Positions 35,831-43,985 of a stretch of 64,000 bases of DNA are shown piece by piece. How positions within the stretch are numbered: the stretch's first letter is position 1; every line of letters starts with the position of its first letter. The notes beneath the pieces are model-generated. The model saw only the letters and a program-made list of their open reading frames with translations. It was not told the origin of the DNA and searched no databases. The position numbers and the translations under genes are program-made. The stretch is from Citrobacter tructae (lineage in GTDB: Bacteria > Pseudomonadota > Gammaproteobacteria > Enterobacterales > Enterobacteriaceae), in assembly GCF_004684345.1 (NCBI RefSeq), contig NZ_CP038469.1, forward strand, positions 2,356,001-2,420,000, given 5' to 3'.

Positions 35831-36951
35831 TAAATAACCTCCAGGTCGGCATCCAGTGCGCCAGCTTCATGCAACGCCTGTAAAATGGACATGATGTCGT
35901 CCGGTGTCGCCCCTAAACTATTGAGTGCGTTAACCAGTGTTTTTAGACTGCTGGACTCCGGCAGAGTAATCATTCCCGGTCGCGCATGGTTCACCGAAAT
36001 ATTGCTTTGTGGTGTGACCGCGGTACGACCGCCAGCAAAGGCGTTCGGCTGGCTGACATTACTGCTTTCGTTGATGGAAACCGTCAGACTACCGTGGGAT
36101 ACCGCCGCAGCGTGCAGGGCGATACCGTCCCCCATCACCACCGTGCCGGTACGCGAGTTAAACACCACGCGAGCACGGACTTTTTCGGCCTGCACCTGCA
36201 CGTCATCAAGCTGAGACATAAAGGCAACGCGTGCGCCAGGGCTGGTTGGCGCGCGAACGCTGACGTTGGTCGAGCTTTGCGCCGTGGCGATACCGCCAAA
36301 CGCGGCGTTGATCGCTCCGGCAATGTTATTAGCATCTTTAAAAGAAGGACGTTTCAGATTAAGCGTAATGGTGTCACCCATCTGGAAGTCGCTGGGGATC
36401 TCACGCTCGACCGACGCACCATTAGGAATAAGCCCGGCAGTTGGGGTATTAACGGTAACGCTGGAGCCGCTGGCCCCGGTCGCATTCATCCCGCCAACCA
36501 CCACGCTACCCTGCGCAAGGGCGTACACTTCCCCATCTGCACCATGCAATTGTGTGAGCAATAGCGTGCCGCCGCGCAGGCTTTTGGCATCGCCAATAGA
36601 AGAGACCGTGACATCAATGGTCTGCCCACGCGAGTACATTGGCGGAAGCATCGCACTGACCGCCACCGCCGCGACGTTCTTCACCTTCGGGTCGATTTTG
36701 CTCGGTAACTGAACGCCAAACTGACGCAGCATGTTGGTGATAGTCTGGTTAGTGAACTTGACCTGGTTTTTATCGCCGGTGCCGTCCAGGCCGACGACCA
36801 GACTGTAGCCGACGAGTTGGTTTTCCCTGACCCCCTGGACGTTAACCAGCGACTCCAGAGATTGCGCCTGCGTCGTGCCGGGTAGAACCAGGCTCAGGGC
36901 GATAACAATGCCGTTTAACGCCTTCATCCAGCGCCCGCTTAAGTGTTGCAT
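35830..36951 (-). CDS. lfgI: lateral flagellar P-ring protein FlgI-like
   Basis: A 373-residue periplasmic ring protein with a signal peptide (hydrophobic LNGIVIALSLVLPGTTQAQ). Conserved family segments are VRENQLVGYSLVVGLDGTGD and RPGMITLPESSSLKTLVNAL. The longest frame begins 15 bases earlier at the lfgH stop, but that ATG has no ribosome site; the ATG at 36951 has AGGA 7 bases before it. It is coupled to lfgH and lfgJ. Confidence 0.93.
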   Translation of the reverse strand: MQHLSGRWMKALNGIVIALSLVLPGTTQAQSLESLVNVQGVRENQLVGYSLVVGLDGTGDKNQVKFTNQTITNMLRQFGVQLPSKIDPKVKNVAAVAVSAMLPPMYSRGQTIDVTVSSIGDAKSLRGGTLLLTQLHGADGEVYALAQGSVVVGGMNATGASGSSVTVNTPTAGLIPNGASVEREIPSDFQMGDTITLNLKRPSFKDANNIAGAINAAFGGIATAQSSTNVSVRAPTSPGARVAFMSQLDDVQVQAEKVRARVVFNSRTGTVVMGDGIALHAAAVSHGSLTVSINESSNVSQPNAFAGGRTAVTPQSNISVNHARPGMITLPESSSLKTLVNALNSLGATPDDIMSILQALHEAGALDADLEVI

Positions 36952-36965
36952 ATCAAAATCCTGCA

Positions 36966-37631
36966 TTAGATCGGGAAGAGAGGATGGTTAAACAGACGCG
37001 TCAGCCAGCCCGCCGCGTTGGCATCGCTGAGTGCTCCACGCCCTGCATACGAGATTCGCGCATCGGCAATACGTTGCGAGGAGACCGAGTTATCGTTCTG
37101 AATGTCATCGGCACGCACCAGCCCACTCAGGCGAATATATTCATCCCCCTGGTTAAGGGTGAGCCATTTTTCACCGCGAATTTCCAGAATGCCGTTCGAC
37201 TGTACCGAGTGCACAGACACCGTAATTTCGCCGCGTAAGCTGTTCTGCTGTTGCGAAGTCGCCGTACCGTTAAAATCACGGTTGGCATCAACTGAGGCAG
37301 ACAAATTATCTTTGGTGTGACCAAAGAGGGTCGGCGCGCCAATATCAACAGTGTTGTTTTTGCCAAAATTGGTTTTCGCCTGTTTGCTGGATTGGGTCGA
37401 TTCCTCCAGCATAACGGTCAGGATATCCCCGACCCGATAGGCGCGGCGGTCCGCCGTCAGTGACCACTTGTAGCCTGTTTCAAACACGCCCCCCGCCCGG
37501 CCATCCGCCGTCGGTTGTGCCTCCGTTTTAGGGGGAGCAAAGAATTCGTCATTTTTTTTGACCATGATAGCCTGCGATTCACACCCACTTAACAGGGGGA
37601 GCAGTACCATCAGCCAGAGATAATTTTTCAC
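36966..37631 (-). CDS. lfgH: lateral flagellar L-ring lipoprotein FlgH-like
   Basis: A 221-residue outer membrane ring protein. The lipoprotein signal ends with the lipobox LLSGC (Cys16). The family core includes LSGLVRADDIQNDNSVSSQR near the C-terminus. The start codon is GTG, with CAGG about 6-7 bases before it. A REP element sits in the gap to lfgG. Confidence 0.93.
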   Translation of the reverse strand: MKNYLWLMVLLPLLSGCESQAIMVKKNDEFFAPPKTEAQPTADGRAGGVFETGYKWSLTADRRAYRVGDILTVMLEESTQSSKQAKTNFGKNNTVDIGAPTLFGHTKDNLSASVDANRDFNGTATSQQQNSLRGEITVSVHSVQSNGILEIRGEKWLTLNQGDEYIRLSGLVRADDIQNDNSVSSQRIADARISYAGRGALSDANAAGWLTRLFNHPLFPI

Positions 37632-37654
37632 GTTCTGCCTGTTTACTTTAAATT

Positions 37655-37683
37655 TGCCGGATGGCGCTGCCGCTTATCCGGCA
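37655..37683. repeat. REP element inside the lateral flagellar operon
   Basis: TGCCGGATGGCG ... TTATCCGGCA forms the REP palindrome in the gap between lfgG and lfgH. Both genes are on the minus strand, so this is within an operon. It may stabilise the upstream lfgB-G part of the mRNA. It belongs to the same family as the elements at 16696 and 20737. Confidence 0.75.
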
Positions 37684-37698
37684 TTTCACCACGTTGCT

Positions 37699-38484
37699 TT
37701 ACAGCGTCTGACTAATAAACTGCAGCATATCGTCTGCTGCAGAGACCATTTTGGCGTTCATCTCATAGGCGCGCTGTACGGTGATCATCGCCACCATTTC
37801 GTTGACGATATCCACATTCGAGCCTTCCAGCGCGTTGTCCTGCAGCTGACCTAAGCCATCTTCCCCCGGAATGCCTTCCGTCGGTTGACCACTGGCGGTC
37901 GTTTCCATGTACAGGTTGTCGCCTTCGGCTGACAGGCCTGCCGGATTGGCGAAGTTCACCAACGTCAGCTGCCCCATTTCGGTCGGTTCACTGTCGCCAG
38001 GGACGATGGCTGTCACCGTACCATCGGGGGCAAACGCGATACTCGTTGAACCCGCTGGAATATCGATTTCCGGCTGTAAAGGTAACCCTTGCGAGTTGGT
38101 CAGCACGCCGTCGGCATTCACCTGCAGGTTGCCATCGCGGGTATACGCAATGTCACCATTGCTCTTTTGTACCTGCCAGAATCCCTGCCCCATGATGGCG
38201 ACATTCATCGAGTTATCGGTGGTTTCAACGTTACCTTCGGTGAAGGTTTTCTGCGTACCGACGATGCGCACACCGCTACCGAACTGCATTCCGGTCGGCA
38301 TGATGTTGTTTTGATCGAGCATCGCGCCCGGTGCTTCCTGAGTCTGATAAAACAGATCCTGGAACATCACGCGGTCACGCTTAAAGCCGGTGGTGTTGAC
38401 GTTGGCGATGTTGTTGGCAATCGCACTCATCTCAGCATCTTGTGCCGACAGGCCGGTTTTACTGATCCATAACGCTGCATTCAT
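37699..38484 (-). CDS. lfgG: lateral flagellar distal rod protein FlgG-like
   Basis: A 261-residue axial rod protein. The N-terminal ALWISKTGLSAQDAEMSAIA with NIANVNTTGFKRDR is the rod/hook family signature. The C-terminal NVDIVNEMVAMITVQRAYEM is the second one. The length is the same as that of E. coli FlgG. Confidence 0.95.
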   Translation of the reverse strand: MNAALWISKTGLSAQDAEMSAIANNIANVNTTGFKRDRVMFQDLFYQTQEAPGAMLDQNNIMPTGMQFGSGVRIVGTQKTFTEGNVETTDNSMNVAIMGQGFWQVQKSNGDIAYTRDGNLQVNADGVLTNSQGLPLQPEIDIPAGSTSIAFAPDGTVTAIVPGDSEPTEMGQLTLVNFANPAGLSAEGDNLYMETTASGQPTEGIPGEDGLGQLQDNALEGSNVDIVNEMVAMITVQRAYEMNAKMVSAADDMLQFISQTL

Positions 38485-38500
38485 AAAACTTTATTCCTGA

Positions 38501-39238
38501 TTAAGAGCCACGTAACAGCCGGTTGCCCGAGTCACTCAGTTCCTCGGCGGTTTTCATCATCTTGATTTGCGCTTCAAACTGGCGATTCATCGCAATGGAC
38601 GACATCATTTCGCTGACCGCAGACACGTTACTGCTTTCCAGAAACCCGCCGCTCACTTTGATGTTTTCATCACGTTGCGCCGGTACGCCGTCAGCCGTCA
38701 CCAGCATGCCTTCGGTGTTTTTCGCCAGATTCGCGACCGGAATATCCACCAGCTTCAGACGGTCGATATCCATCGTGGCAGTAACATCACCATCATCGGG
38801 CGTGACTGAGAGCGTACCGTCGCTGCCGAAAGAGGCAATCGCGTTGGGCGGCAAAATGATCGGGCCGTTATCGCCGAGGACAATATTGCCGTCGATGGTC
38901 AGTTGCCCCTGGTCGTCCTGCTGAATATTGCCGTTACGGGTATAAACTTCGTTTCCGGCTTTATTCTGCACGGCGATATAGCCAGCGCCCTGAATAGACA
39001 CATCCAGCGGGCGCTCTGTTTTTTCCGCCACACCGGTGCTGTCATTGACGCCGCTTGGACTTTCCTTCGCCATGAAACGCGTATCGAATCCGCCGCCCTT
39101 CACCTTGTCATTACTCGCCATCGCCATATCAGCACGAAAACCATTGGTGTTCACGTTGGCAAGGTTGTTGGCGCTAATCTGCTGTTCTTGCAGTGTCTGA
39201 GTGGCTCCGCTCAGCGCGGTATATATCAACCGATCCAT
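38501..39238 (-). CDS. lfgF: lateral flagellar proximal rod protein FlgF-like
   Basis: A 245-residue rod protein with the family N-terminus MDRLIYTALSGATQTLQEQQ and NNLANVNTNGFRAD. The C-terminal segment is NVSAVSEMMSSIAMNRQFEA. It lies between lfgE and lfgG in the expected order. Confidence 0.94.
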   Translation of the reverse strand: MDRLIYTALSGATQTLQEQQISANNLANVNTNGFRADMAMASNDKVKGGGFDTRFMAKESPSGVNDSTGVAEKTERPLDVSIQGAGYIAVQNKAGNEVYTRNGNIQQDDQGQLTIDGNIVLGDNGPIILPPNAIASFGSDGTLSVTPDDGDVTATMDIDRLKLVDIPVANLAKNTEGMLVTADGVPAQRDENIKVSGGFLESSNVSAVSEMMSSIAMNRQFEAQIKMMKTAEELSDSGNRLLRGS

Positions 39239-39249
39239 TTCTTAACGCC

Positions 39250-40482
39250 TTACATCGCCTGGAAGAGAGCCTGATCCAACTGCGTACTGGTCGAAATCAC
39301 TTTCGTGTTCGCCTGGTAGTTACGCTGGGCGGTCATCAGGTTGACCAGTTCGTTGGTGATATCGACGTTTGAACTCTCCAGCATGCCGGAAGAGAGCGTA
39401 CCGCAAGAACCAGAGCCTGGGACGCCAATCAGCGGCGTACCGGATTCGCCCGTCTGCACCCAGGCTGTACCGCTTACCGCTTCCAGTCCGTTTTCGTCCG
39501 GGAAGGTGGCCAATACAACCTGACCCTGCAGCATGCGTTCACCGTTGCTATAAGTGGCGTAAACTTTACCGTCGTCATCGACCTGCACGCCGTTTTGCGT
39601 TGCGGAGGCATATCCGGTTGCGGAGTTGGTGGTGACCGAGAAGTCAGAGCCGTATTGGGTACAATCGGAGTAGTCGACGGTCATTGAGATCGGCGCGGCT
39701 TCATCGGTGGTGAAGGTAATGGTTTGCGGCGTCGTCGGAGACGTCAGCTTGCCGGTGTTCGGATCGAAGGTCAGCGTGGTTGCAGGTACACCGCTCTGCG
39801 GCTCGCCATCAAAGGTGTACTGCACTTCCCAGGTGTTATCCGCCGTTTTGGTAAAGTACTGGCTGACGGAGTGTTCATTGCCCAGTGAGTCATACACGGT
39901 GGTGGTGTAGCTGTCGGTGTAAGTATCACTGTTGTTCGGATCAAAGGGCACGGCAGGAACTACAGGGTCGGCCGTAGGGTCACCTGTACGGCTAATAATG
40001 TCATCACTGGCATTAAAGTTGGCCGTGAAGGTCATGCTGTCAGTGGCCTGCGCCGGGATGTTGCCGGTTTTAATTTGAATGTCGGTCACGGTACCGGTTT
40101 GCAGCGTGCCGCTGTCATCAACCGGATAGCCTTGCAGGTAATCGCCTGACGCATTGATGATATAGCCGTTTTTGTCAGTCACAAAAGAACCGGCGCGGGT
40201 ATAGGAGATGTTCCCTGCGCTGTCGCACATGACAAAAAAACCATCGTCGTTGATCGCCAGATCCAGCGCATTGCCGGTAGAGACCATTGAGCCGCCGGTG
40301 GAGATACTTTGCGCGGAACCCGCCACACTCACGCCCATCGCCTGCGTTCCGGCATACATCGCGGAAAACTGAGTGGTCATCGATTTGTAACCGACGGTAC
40401 CGGAGTTAGCGATGTTGTTACTGATGCCATCAAGCTGTTCATTGACGGCGTTCAGCCCCGTCGCTGCAATTTCATAACTCAT
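39250..40482 (-). CDS. lfgE: lateral flagellar hook protein FlgE-like
   Basis: The 410-residue hook subunit. The N-terminal SYEIAATGLNAVNEQLDGIS and NIANSGTVGYKS, and the C-terminal NVDITNELVNLMTAQRNYQA, are hook signatures. The centre is rich in Thr, Asp and Gly, as usual for exposed hook domains. It lies between the hook cap gene lfgD and lfgF. Confidence 0.95.
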   Translation of the reverse strand: MSYEIAATGLNAVNEQLDGISNNIANSGTVGYKSMTTQFSAMYAGTQAMGVSVAGSAQSISTGGSMVSTGNALDLAINDDGFFVMCDSAGNISYTRAGSFVTDKNGYIINASGDYLQGYPVDDSGTLQTGTVTDIQIKTGNIPAQATDSMTFTANFNASDDIISRTGDPTADPVVPAVPFDPNNSDTYTDSYTTTVYDSLGNEHSVSQYFTKTADNTWEVQYTFDGEPQSGVPATTLTFDPNTGKLTSPTTPQTITFTTDEAAPISMTVDYSDCTQYGSDFSVTTNSATGYASATQNGVQVDDDGKVYATYSNGERMLQGQVVLATFPDENGLEAVSGTAWVQTGESGTPLIGVPGSGSCGTLSSGMLESSNVDITNELVNLMTAQRNYQANTKVISTSTQLDQALFQAM

Positions 40483-40508
40483 TGTTTATTCCTGTAATAT
40501 AAACTAAA

Positions 40509-41393
40509 TCAGATCGTGTTATCGCTGTCGGAATTATCACTGCCGCCGTCAGTATCCGGTGGCGTCGTGTCATCGGAACCGCCGCTTCCGTCGGTGCTAT
40601 CCGGTATCCCAAACTGGGTAATCATGGTGAAAGGCACTTCACCAACGCCGTCAACGTTGAGCACCGGCGTGCTGCCATCGAGCGGAATACGCACATCTTT
40701 AACTTCTCCGGTCACCTCGATCGGGACTTCTTCTTCTCCGGTATTCGTCACCACAGACACGTTGTAATCCCCCGGCGGAATACCGTAATCAGCCGGATTA
40801 ATATCGAAATCCACTTGCCCAGGCCCGACAGATGTTTCGCCTTCGGGGATAAGCGAAACGGTGTAGTCATCACCCGCTTCATCGGTGAAATGCAGATCAA
40901 CATCAGTACAACCATCATCCAGTGTGACGCGCCCCTGAATCGCCTTCGTGTTGTCTTCGATATCCAGCGTGGTGGCCTGCACCATAATGTCGTCCCCCAC
41001 CAGATTCCCTAGCGCCATCACCTGGATGTTGCTCATCAACACAGCATTGGTATTCGCCTGCACGCTCATCTCTTCCATCATTGCCACCTGCGCCATTGAG
41101 GAGAGCTGATCGATATAAGCAGTCGGATCGGTCGGGTTTGTGGGGTCCTGGTTTTCGATTTCCGCCACGAACAGCGTCAGGAAGGTTTCTACCCCTGACG
41201 TTTCTGTGGATGTGGTGGTGGTCGGCGTATTGCTGGTGCCGCTGGTATCCGTTGTGCCGGAGGTTGAGGAGGAACTGCTGTCCCCCAGATTAGTGTCTTG
41301 CGACGTGGCGCCCACATTATTGTCTGCAACCGCCGTCTTCTCCTGAGAGGAAGCCAGAGCCTGAGATTGGGCATACAGCGCCAGGGTATTCAT
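40509..41393 (-). CDS. lfgD: lateral flagellar hook cap, FlgD-like, with long low-complexity segments
   Basis: A 294-residue hook-assembly scaffold, longer than the roughly 230 residues of E. coli FlgD. The conserved core (TFLTLFVAEIENQDPTNPTD, SSMAQVAMMEEMS) starts only near residue 68. Before it lies a Ser/Thr run (residues 35-67: SSSSSTSGTTDTSGTSNTPT), and after the core an acidic Gly/Ser/Asp tail (GGSDDTTPPDTDGGSDNSDS). Both may be disordered. The stop and start overlap with lfgC by one base. Confidence 0.92.
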   Translation of the reverse strand: MNTLALYAQSQALASSQEKTAVADNNVGATSQDTNLGDSSSSSTSGTTDTSGTSNTPTTTTSTETSGVETFLTLFVAEIENQDPTNPTDPTAYIDQLSSMAQVAMMEEMSVQANTNAVLMSNIQVMALGNLVGDDIMVQATTLDIEDNTKAIQGRVTLDDGCTDVDLHFTDEAGDDYTVSLIPEGETSVGPGQVDFDINPADYGIPPGDYNVSVVTNTGEEEVPIEVTGEVKDVRIPLDGSTPVLNVDGVGEVPFTMITQFGIPDSTDGSGGSDDTTPPDTDGGSDNSDSDNTI

Positions 41394-41824
41394 TACACTT
41401 CTCCTAGTTTAAGTAAGCTTTGCTGCATACTTTTGACGTTATTCAGCACATCCACGTTGGTTTCAAAATCGCGTGACGCGGACATCATGTCGGCCATTTG
41501 CTCCACCACGTTGACATCCGGATACCAGACGTAGCCGTTCTGGTCCGCCATCGGATGATGAGGCTCATAACGCTTCACCGCGCCGCCGCTTTGCATCACG
41601 TCCTGCACCTGAACGCTGGCGCCATCAATGGCGTGACGGTTGTGCCCACCAATCAGACTATTGTTGTAAACCGCGGCAAATACAGGGCTGCGCGCTTTGT
41701 AAGCCTGCGCCTCGCTGCTGGCCGGAGATTCCGCATTCGCCATGTTACTGGCGACGGTGTTCAGGCGAATGGTCTGCGCCGTCATCGCCGAACCGGAAAT
41801 CTGATAAATATCAGTAAACGACAT
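41393..41824 (-). CDS. lfgC: lateral flagellar proximal rod protein FlgC-like
   Basis: A 143-residue rod protein with the signature MTAQTIRLNTVASNMANAES near the N-terminus and DVNVVEQMADMMSASRDFET near the C-terminus. It starts 2 bases after lfgB and overlaps lfgD by one base, so the operon is tightly coupled. Confidence 0.94.
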   Translation of the reverse strand: MSFTDIYQISGSAMTAQTIRLNTVASNMANAESPASSEAQAYKARSPVFAAVYNNSLIGGHNRHAIDGASVQVQDVMQSGGAVKRYEPHHPMADQNGYVWYPDVNVVEQMADMMSASRDFETNVDVLNNVKSMQQSLLKLGEV

Positions 41825-41826
41825 GG

Positions 41827-42174
41827 TTATTTTCCTTCGATGGCTTCTTTGATGCCGCTAAGTTGCAGATTCAAAAAAGTCAGACTGCTTTGATAATCCA
41901 TACTATTTTGCGAAAACCGGGCCTGCTCGGTATTCAGCTCTACGGTATTGCCATCCTCTGAAGGCTGCATCGGCACACGGTATTGCACCTCAACCTCGGG
42001 CTGAACATTTGTGCGACTTGCCCGTTGCATCTCAGCGGCAAAATCAATATCTTTAGCTTTGAAATTTGGTGTATCGACGTTTGCCAGATTCGCAGTCAGT
42101 AGCTCGGTCCTCTCAAGACGTAACTTCACTGCCTGCGGATGTACACCCAATGCCTGCTGAAAACTGATTCCCAT
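41827..42174 (-). CDS. lfgB: lateral flagellar proximal rod protein FlgB-like
   Basis: A 115-residue rod protein (AVKLRLERTELLTANLANVD, TPNFKAKDIDF). The longest frame would start at 42222. That ATG, however, lies inside a sigma54 promoter whose transcript starts near 42200, so it cannot be in the mRNA. MGISFQQALGVHPQ at 42174 resembles lateral FlgB starts (family pattern M-x-ISF-x-x-ALG). An AGGAG lies 11 bases before it. The ATG at 42183 is an alternative but too close to that site. Confidence 0.88.
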   Translation of the reverse strand: MGISFQQALGVHPQAVKLRLERTELLTANLANVDTPNFKAKDIDFAAEMQRASRTNVQPEVEVQYRVPMQPSEDGNTVELNTEQARFSQNSMDYQSSLTFLNLQLSGIKEAIEGK

Positions 42175-42210
42175 TTCTTGCATCACTCCTGCATCAATAT
42201 CGCTGTTATT

Positions 42211-42226
42211 TGCAATATACATGCCA
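42211..42226 (-). promoter_or_regulatory. sigma54 promoter of lfgB operon
   Basis: On the minus strand TGGCATGTATATTGCA gives TGGCAT-N5-TTGCA. This is one mismatch from the consensus, with correct GG/GC spacing. The predicted transcription start is near 42200, giving a leader of about 25 bases to the ATG at 42174. It should drive lfgBCDEFGHIJ. Confidence 0.83.
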
Positions 42227-42256
42227 ACTTTTAAGTGATTGATGAGAAATGATTTT

Positions 42257-43027
42257 ATGAAACTACCGACGCACCGAAGGAAATCGTCTTTCCCCTTTGT
42301 CGCAAAAATCCTACTGGCGTTATGCTGTGCCTTACCCGTGCACGCCGCCGTCCATCCCGTTCAGCACAGCGCCCGGGAGCAAATCAGCGCGCAGGTACTC
42401 AATGCCGCTAGCCATGTCATTGACTCTTTAGCGCAGAGGCAGCAATGGCATGACTATCGCTACACCTTCAATATCTATATCCCCTCCGCGGTAAGCACCA
42501 GCGCACTATGCCCTTCGCCACCTCAGGTCACCTCCAGCGCATCTCCGGAGAAAGCCTTAACGCGAATGAATTTTGTTGTGAGCTGCCCTGGCAGCGCGGG
42601 CTGGCAATTCAACGTTGCGGTGCGTCCCGACGTGTCGGTTCCGGTGGTGATGCCAAAGTCGCTGATTGCACGCGATACGGTGATCACCGCCGACGACCTG
42701 CAGCTCAAAAAATTCAATATCAGCGGTCAACGCGAAGGGCTGATGATGAATATGGATGAGGCAATTGGTCTCACCAGTAAGCGCGCCCTGCAGCCAGGCA
42801 AACCGCTTACCCGCAGCGAACTGGTCTTGCCCGTGCTGGTCAAACGCGACCAACCGGTGATGATCGTGTCCCGTACGGCAGGGATCACCGCTTCCATGCC
42901 AGGCGTGGCATTGAAGAATGGTCGTAAAGGGGATGTGATAAAAATCCGTAACAGCAGCAGCCAGCGGGTAATCAGCGGCGTGGTGGATGATACGGGCGTG
43001 GTCACTACGCTGACCGCAGAGCAGTAA
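42257..43027 (+). CDS. lfgA: lateral flagellar P-ring chaperone FlgA-like
   Basis: A 256-residue periplasmic chaperone for P-ring assembly. It has a signal peptide (FPFVAKILLALCCALPVHAA) and a C-terminal SAF domain (residues about 135-255, with IARDTVITADDLQLKK and GVALKNGRKGDVIKIRN). Earlier in-frame TTG and ATG codons at 42239 and 42242 give an odd leader; the ATG at 42257 begins a normal signal peptide and has GAGAAATG before it. It is divergent from lfgB; no promoter for it was recognised. Confidence 0.88.
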   Translation: MKLPTHRRKSSFPFVAKILLALCCALPVHAAVHPVQHSAREQISAQVLNAASHVIDSLAQRQQWHDYRYTFNIYIPSAVSTSALCPSPPQVTSSASPEKALTRMNFVVSCPGSAGWQFNVAVRPDVSVPVVMPKSLIARDTVITADDLQLKKFNISGQREGLMMNMDEAIGLTSKRALQPGKPLTRSELVLPVLVKRDQPVMIVSRTAGITASMPGVALKNGRKGDVIKIRNSSSQRVISGVVDDTGVVTTLTAEQ

Positions 43028-43048
43028 GGCAATATTTTATGACGGAAT

Positions 43049-43076
43049 TAAAGTTTTCCCCCGGAGCGGTCGCTTA
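43049..43076 (+). promoter_or_regulatory. sigma28-type (LafS) promoter of lfgM
   Basis: TAAAGTTT (43049-43056), which is the exact enteric sigma28 -35 box, then 12 bases, then GTCGCTTA. It shares GTTTTCC-N9-GTCG-Y-TT with the lafA promoter. The predicted transcription start is near 43083, 40 bases before the lfgM ATG. Control of the anti-sigma by its own sigma factor mirrors the fliA-flgM loop. Confidence 0.7.
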
Positions 43077-43123
43077 TTCCCAATAACAGATAAACAACCC
43101 AACGGAAGATTTACGAGGTTGAT

Positions 43124-43411
43124 ATGAAAATTACACCTACTCTGCCAGGCAATCGCCCGACAACGGCGAGCGGAACGGAACGTTCAGACAAGAGCACCGC
43201 ACCGATCAGTACGACCAGTACCACGGTAATTTCCGCCGATGACATTACCCAGGCCGGATTACAAACGGCGCAGCAAACGCTGGACAGCGATGCGCAAAGC
43301 GACGTTGATTACGACAAAGTGGCGCAAATGCAGGCCATGCTGGCCTCAGGCGACATGCAGGTTGATAACGATCAACTGGCTGGCGATATGCTCAGCTTTT
43401 TTCAGAAATAA
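43124..43411 (+). CDS. lfgM: lateral anti-sigma28 factor FlgM-like
   Basis: A 95-residue, partly disordered protein. The N-terminal MKITPTLPGNRPTTASGTER is followed by a C-terminal helical region (DYDKVAQMQAMLASGDMQVD, then DNDQLAGDMLSFF) typical of FlgM. It should bind LafS and be exported once the hook is complete. The ribosome site ACGAGGT precedes the start. lfgN follows after 12 bases. Confidence 0.92.
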   Translation: MKITPTLPGNRPTTASGTERSDKSTAPISTTSTTVISADDITQAGLQTAQQTLDSDAQSDVDYDKVAQMQAMLASGDMQVDNDQLAGDMLSFFQK

Positions 43412-43423
43412 GAGGCCAGAAAA

Positions 43424-43852
43424 GTGAGCACCAGGCTACAGCAGGTGAAGAGCCTGCTTCAGGGCATTCGTGAAGACGAGATGCTGTATGACACGCTTCG
43501 GGCCCAGCTTGAGCAACAGCGTCTGTGTATGATCCGTCGCTCCAGTGAAGAGTTACTGGCGGTAAATGACATCATTCAACAGCACTATGAACAGTTGAAA
43601 AACAACAGCCAGCAGCGTCGTTCAATCCTGCAACTGTTGGGCGTGAGCATCAATCGCGCCGGGTTGGAGCAGGTATTTAGCTGGTTACCCACGCTGCAAA
43701 AAAATGCCGCACACGGTCGGTGGCAAAATCTTGAGCAAAAAGCAGAACGCTGCAAATCCTACAACGAAAAAAATGGCGAGCTACTGATCCGCCAGTATGA
43801 ATTTATTCAGACTTTTTTAGGCACTGAGCCTGATTTTATTTACCACCGTTAA
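43424..43852 (+). CDS. lfgN: lateral FlgN-like export chaperone for FlgK/FlgL
   Basis: A 142-residue, almost fully helical protein with a coiled-coil pattern (LQQVKSLLQGIREDEMLYDT, LLAVNDIIQQHYEQLKNNSQ). Position behind lfgM and size fit the FlgN chaperone for the hook-filament junction proteins. It starts 12 bases after lfgM and has AGAGG before a GTG start. Confidence 0.88.
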   Translation: MSTRLQQVKSLLQGIREDEMLYDTLRAQLEQQRLCMIRRSSEELLAVNDIIQQHYEQLKNNSQQRRSILQLLGVSINRAGLEQVFSWLPTLQKNAAHGRWQNLEQKAERCKSYNEKNGELLIRQYEFIQTFLGTEPDFIYHR

Positions 43853-43865
43853 AAACCTTCCTTGT

Positions 43866-43886
43866 CGCGGAAACTGGCTTTCCGCG
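43866..43886 (+). terminator. hairpin after lfgN
   Basis: An 8-bp perfect stem (CGCGGAAA / TTTCCGCG) with a 5-base loop lies 13 bases after the lfgN stop. There is no T-run after it, so it may slow or protect the transcript rather than end it. lafV has its own promoter further on. Confidence 0.4.
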
Positions 43887-43924
43887 CAAAACCCAACCAG
43901 TTGATATTATTAAAAATAAATTTC

Positions 43925-43940
43925 AGGCATGGATATTGCA
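43925..43940 (+). promoter_or_regulatory. sigma54 promoter of lafV
   Basis: AGGCATGGATATTGCA gives (A)GGCAT-N5-TTGCA, with GG and GC at the required separation and only two mismatches to TGGCAC-N5-TTGCA. The predicted transcription start is near 43952, about 34 bases before the lafV ATG. Confidence 0.75.
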
Positions 43941-43985
43941 ATGTATTAGCAAGATTTTGAATATTGGGATTGCTGAGAACAGATT

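Noticed and set aside
42175..42222. lfgB start at 42222
   Set aside because: The ATG lies inside the sigma54 promoter TGGCAT-N5-TTGCA and would be upstream of the transcript start.
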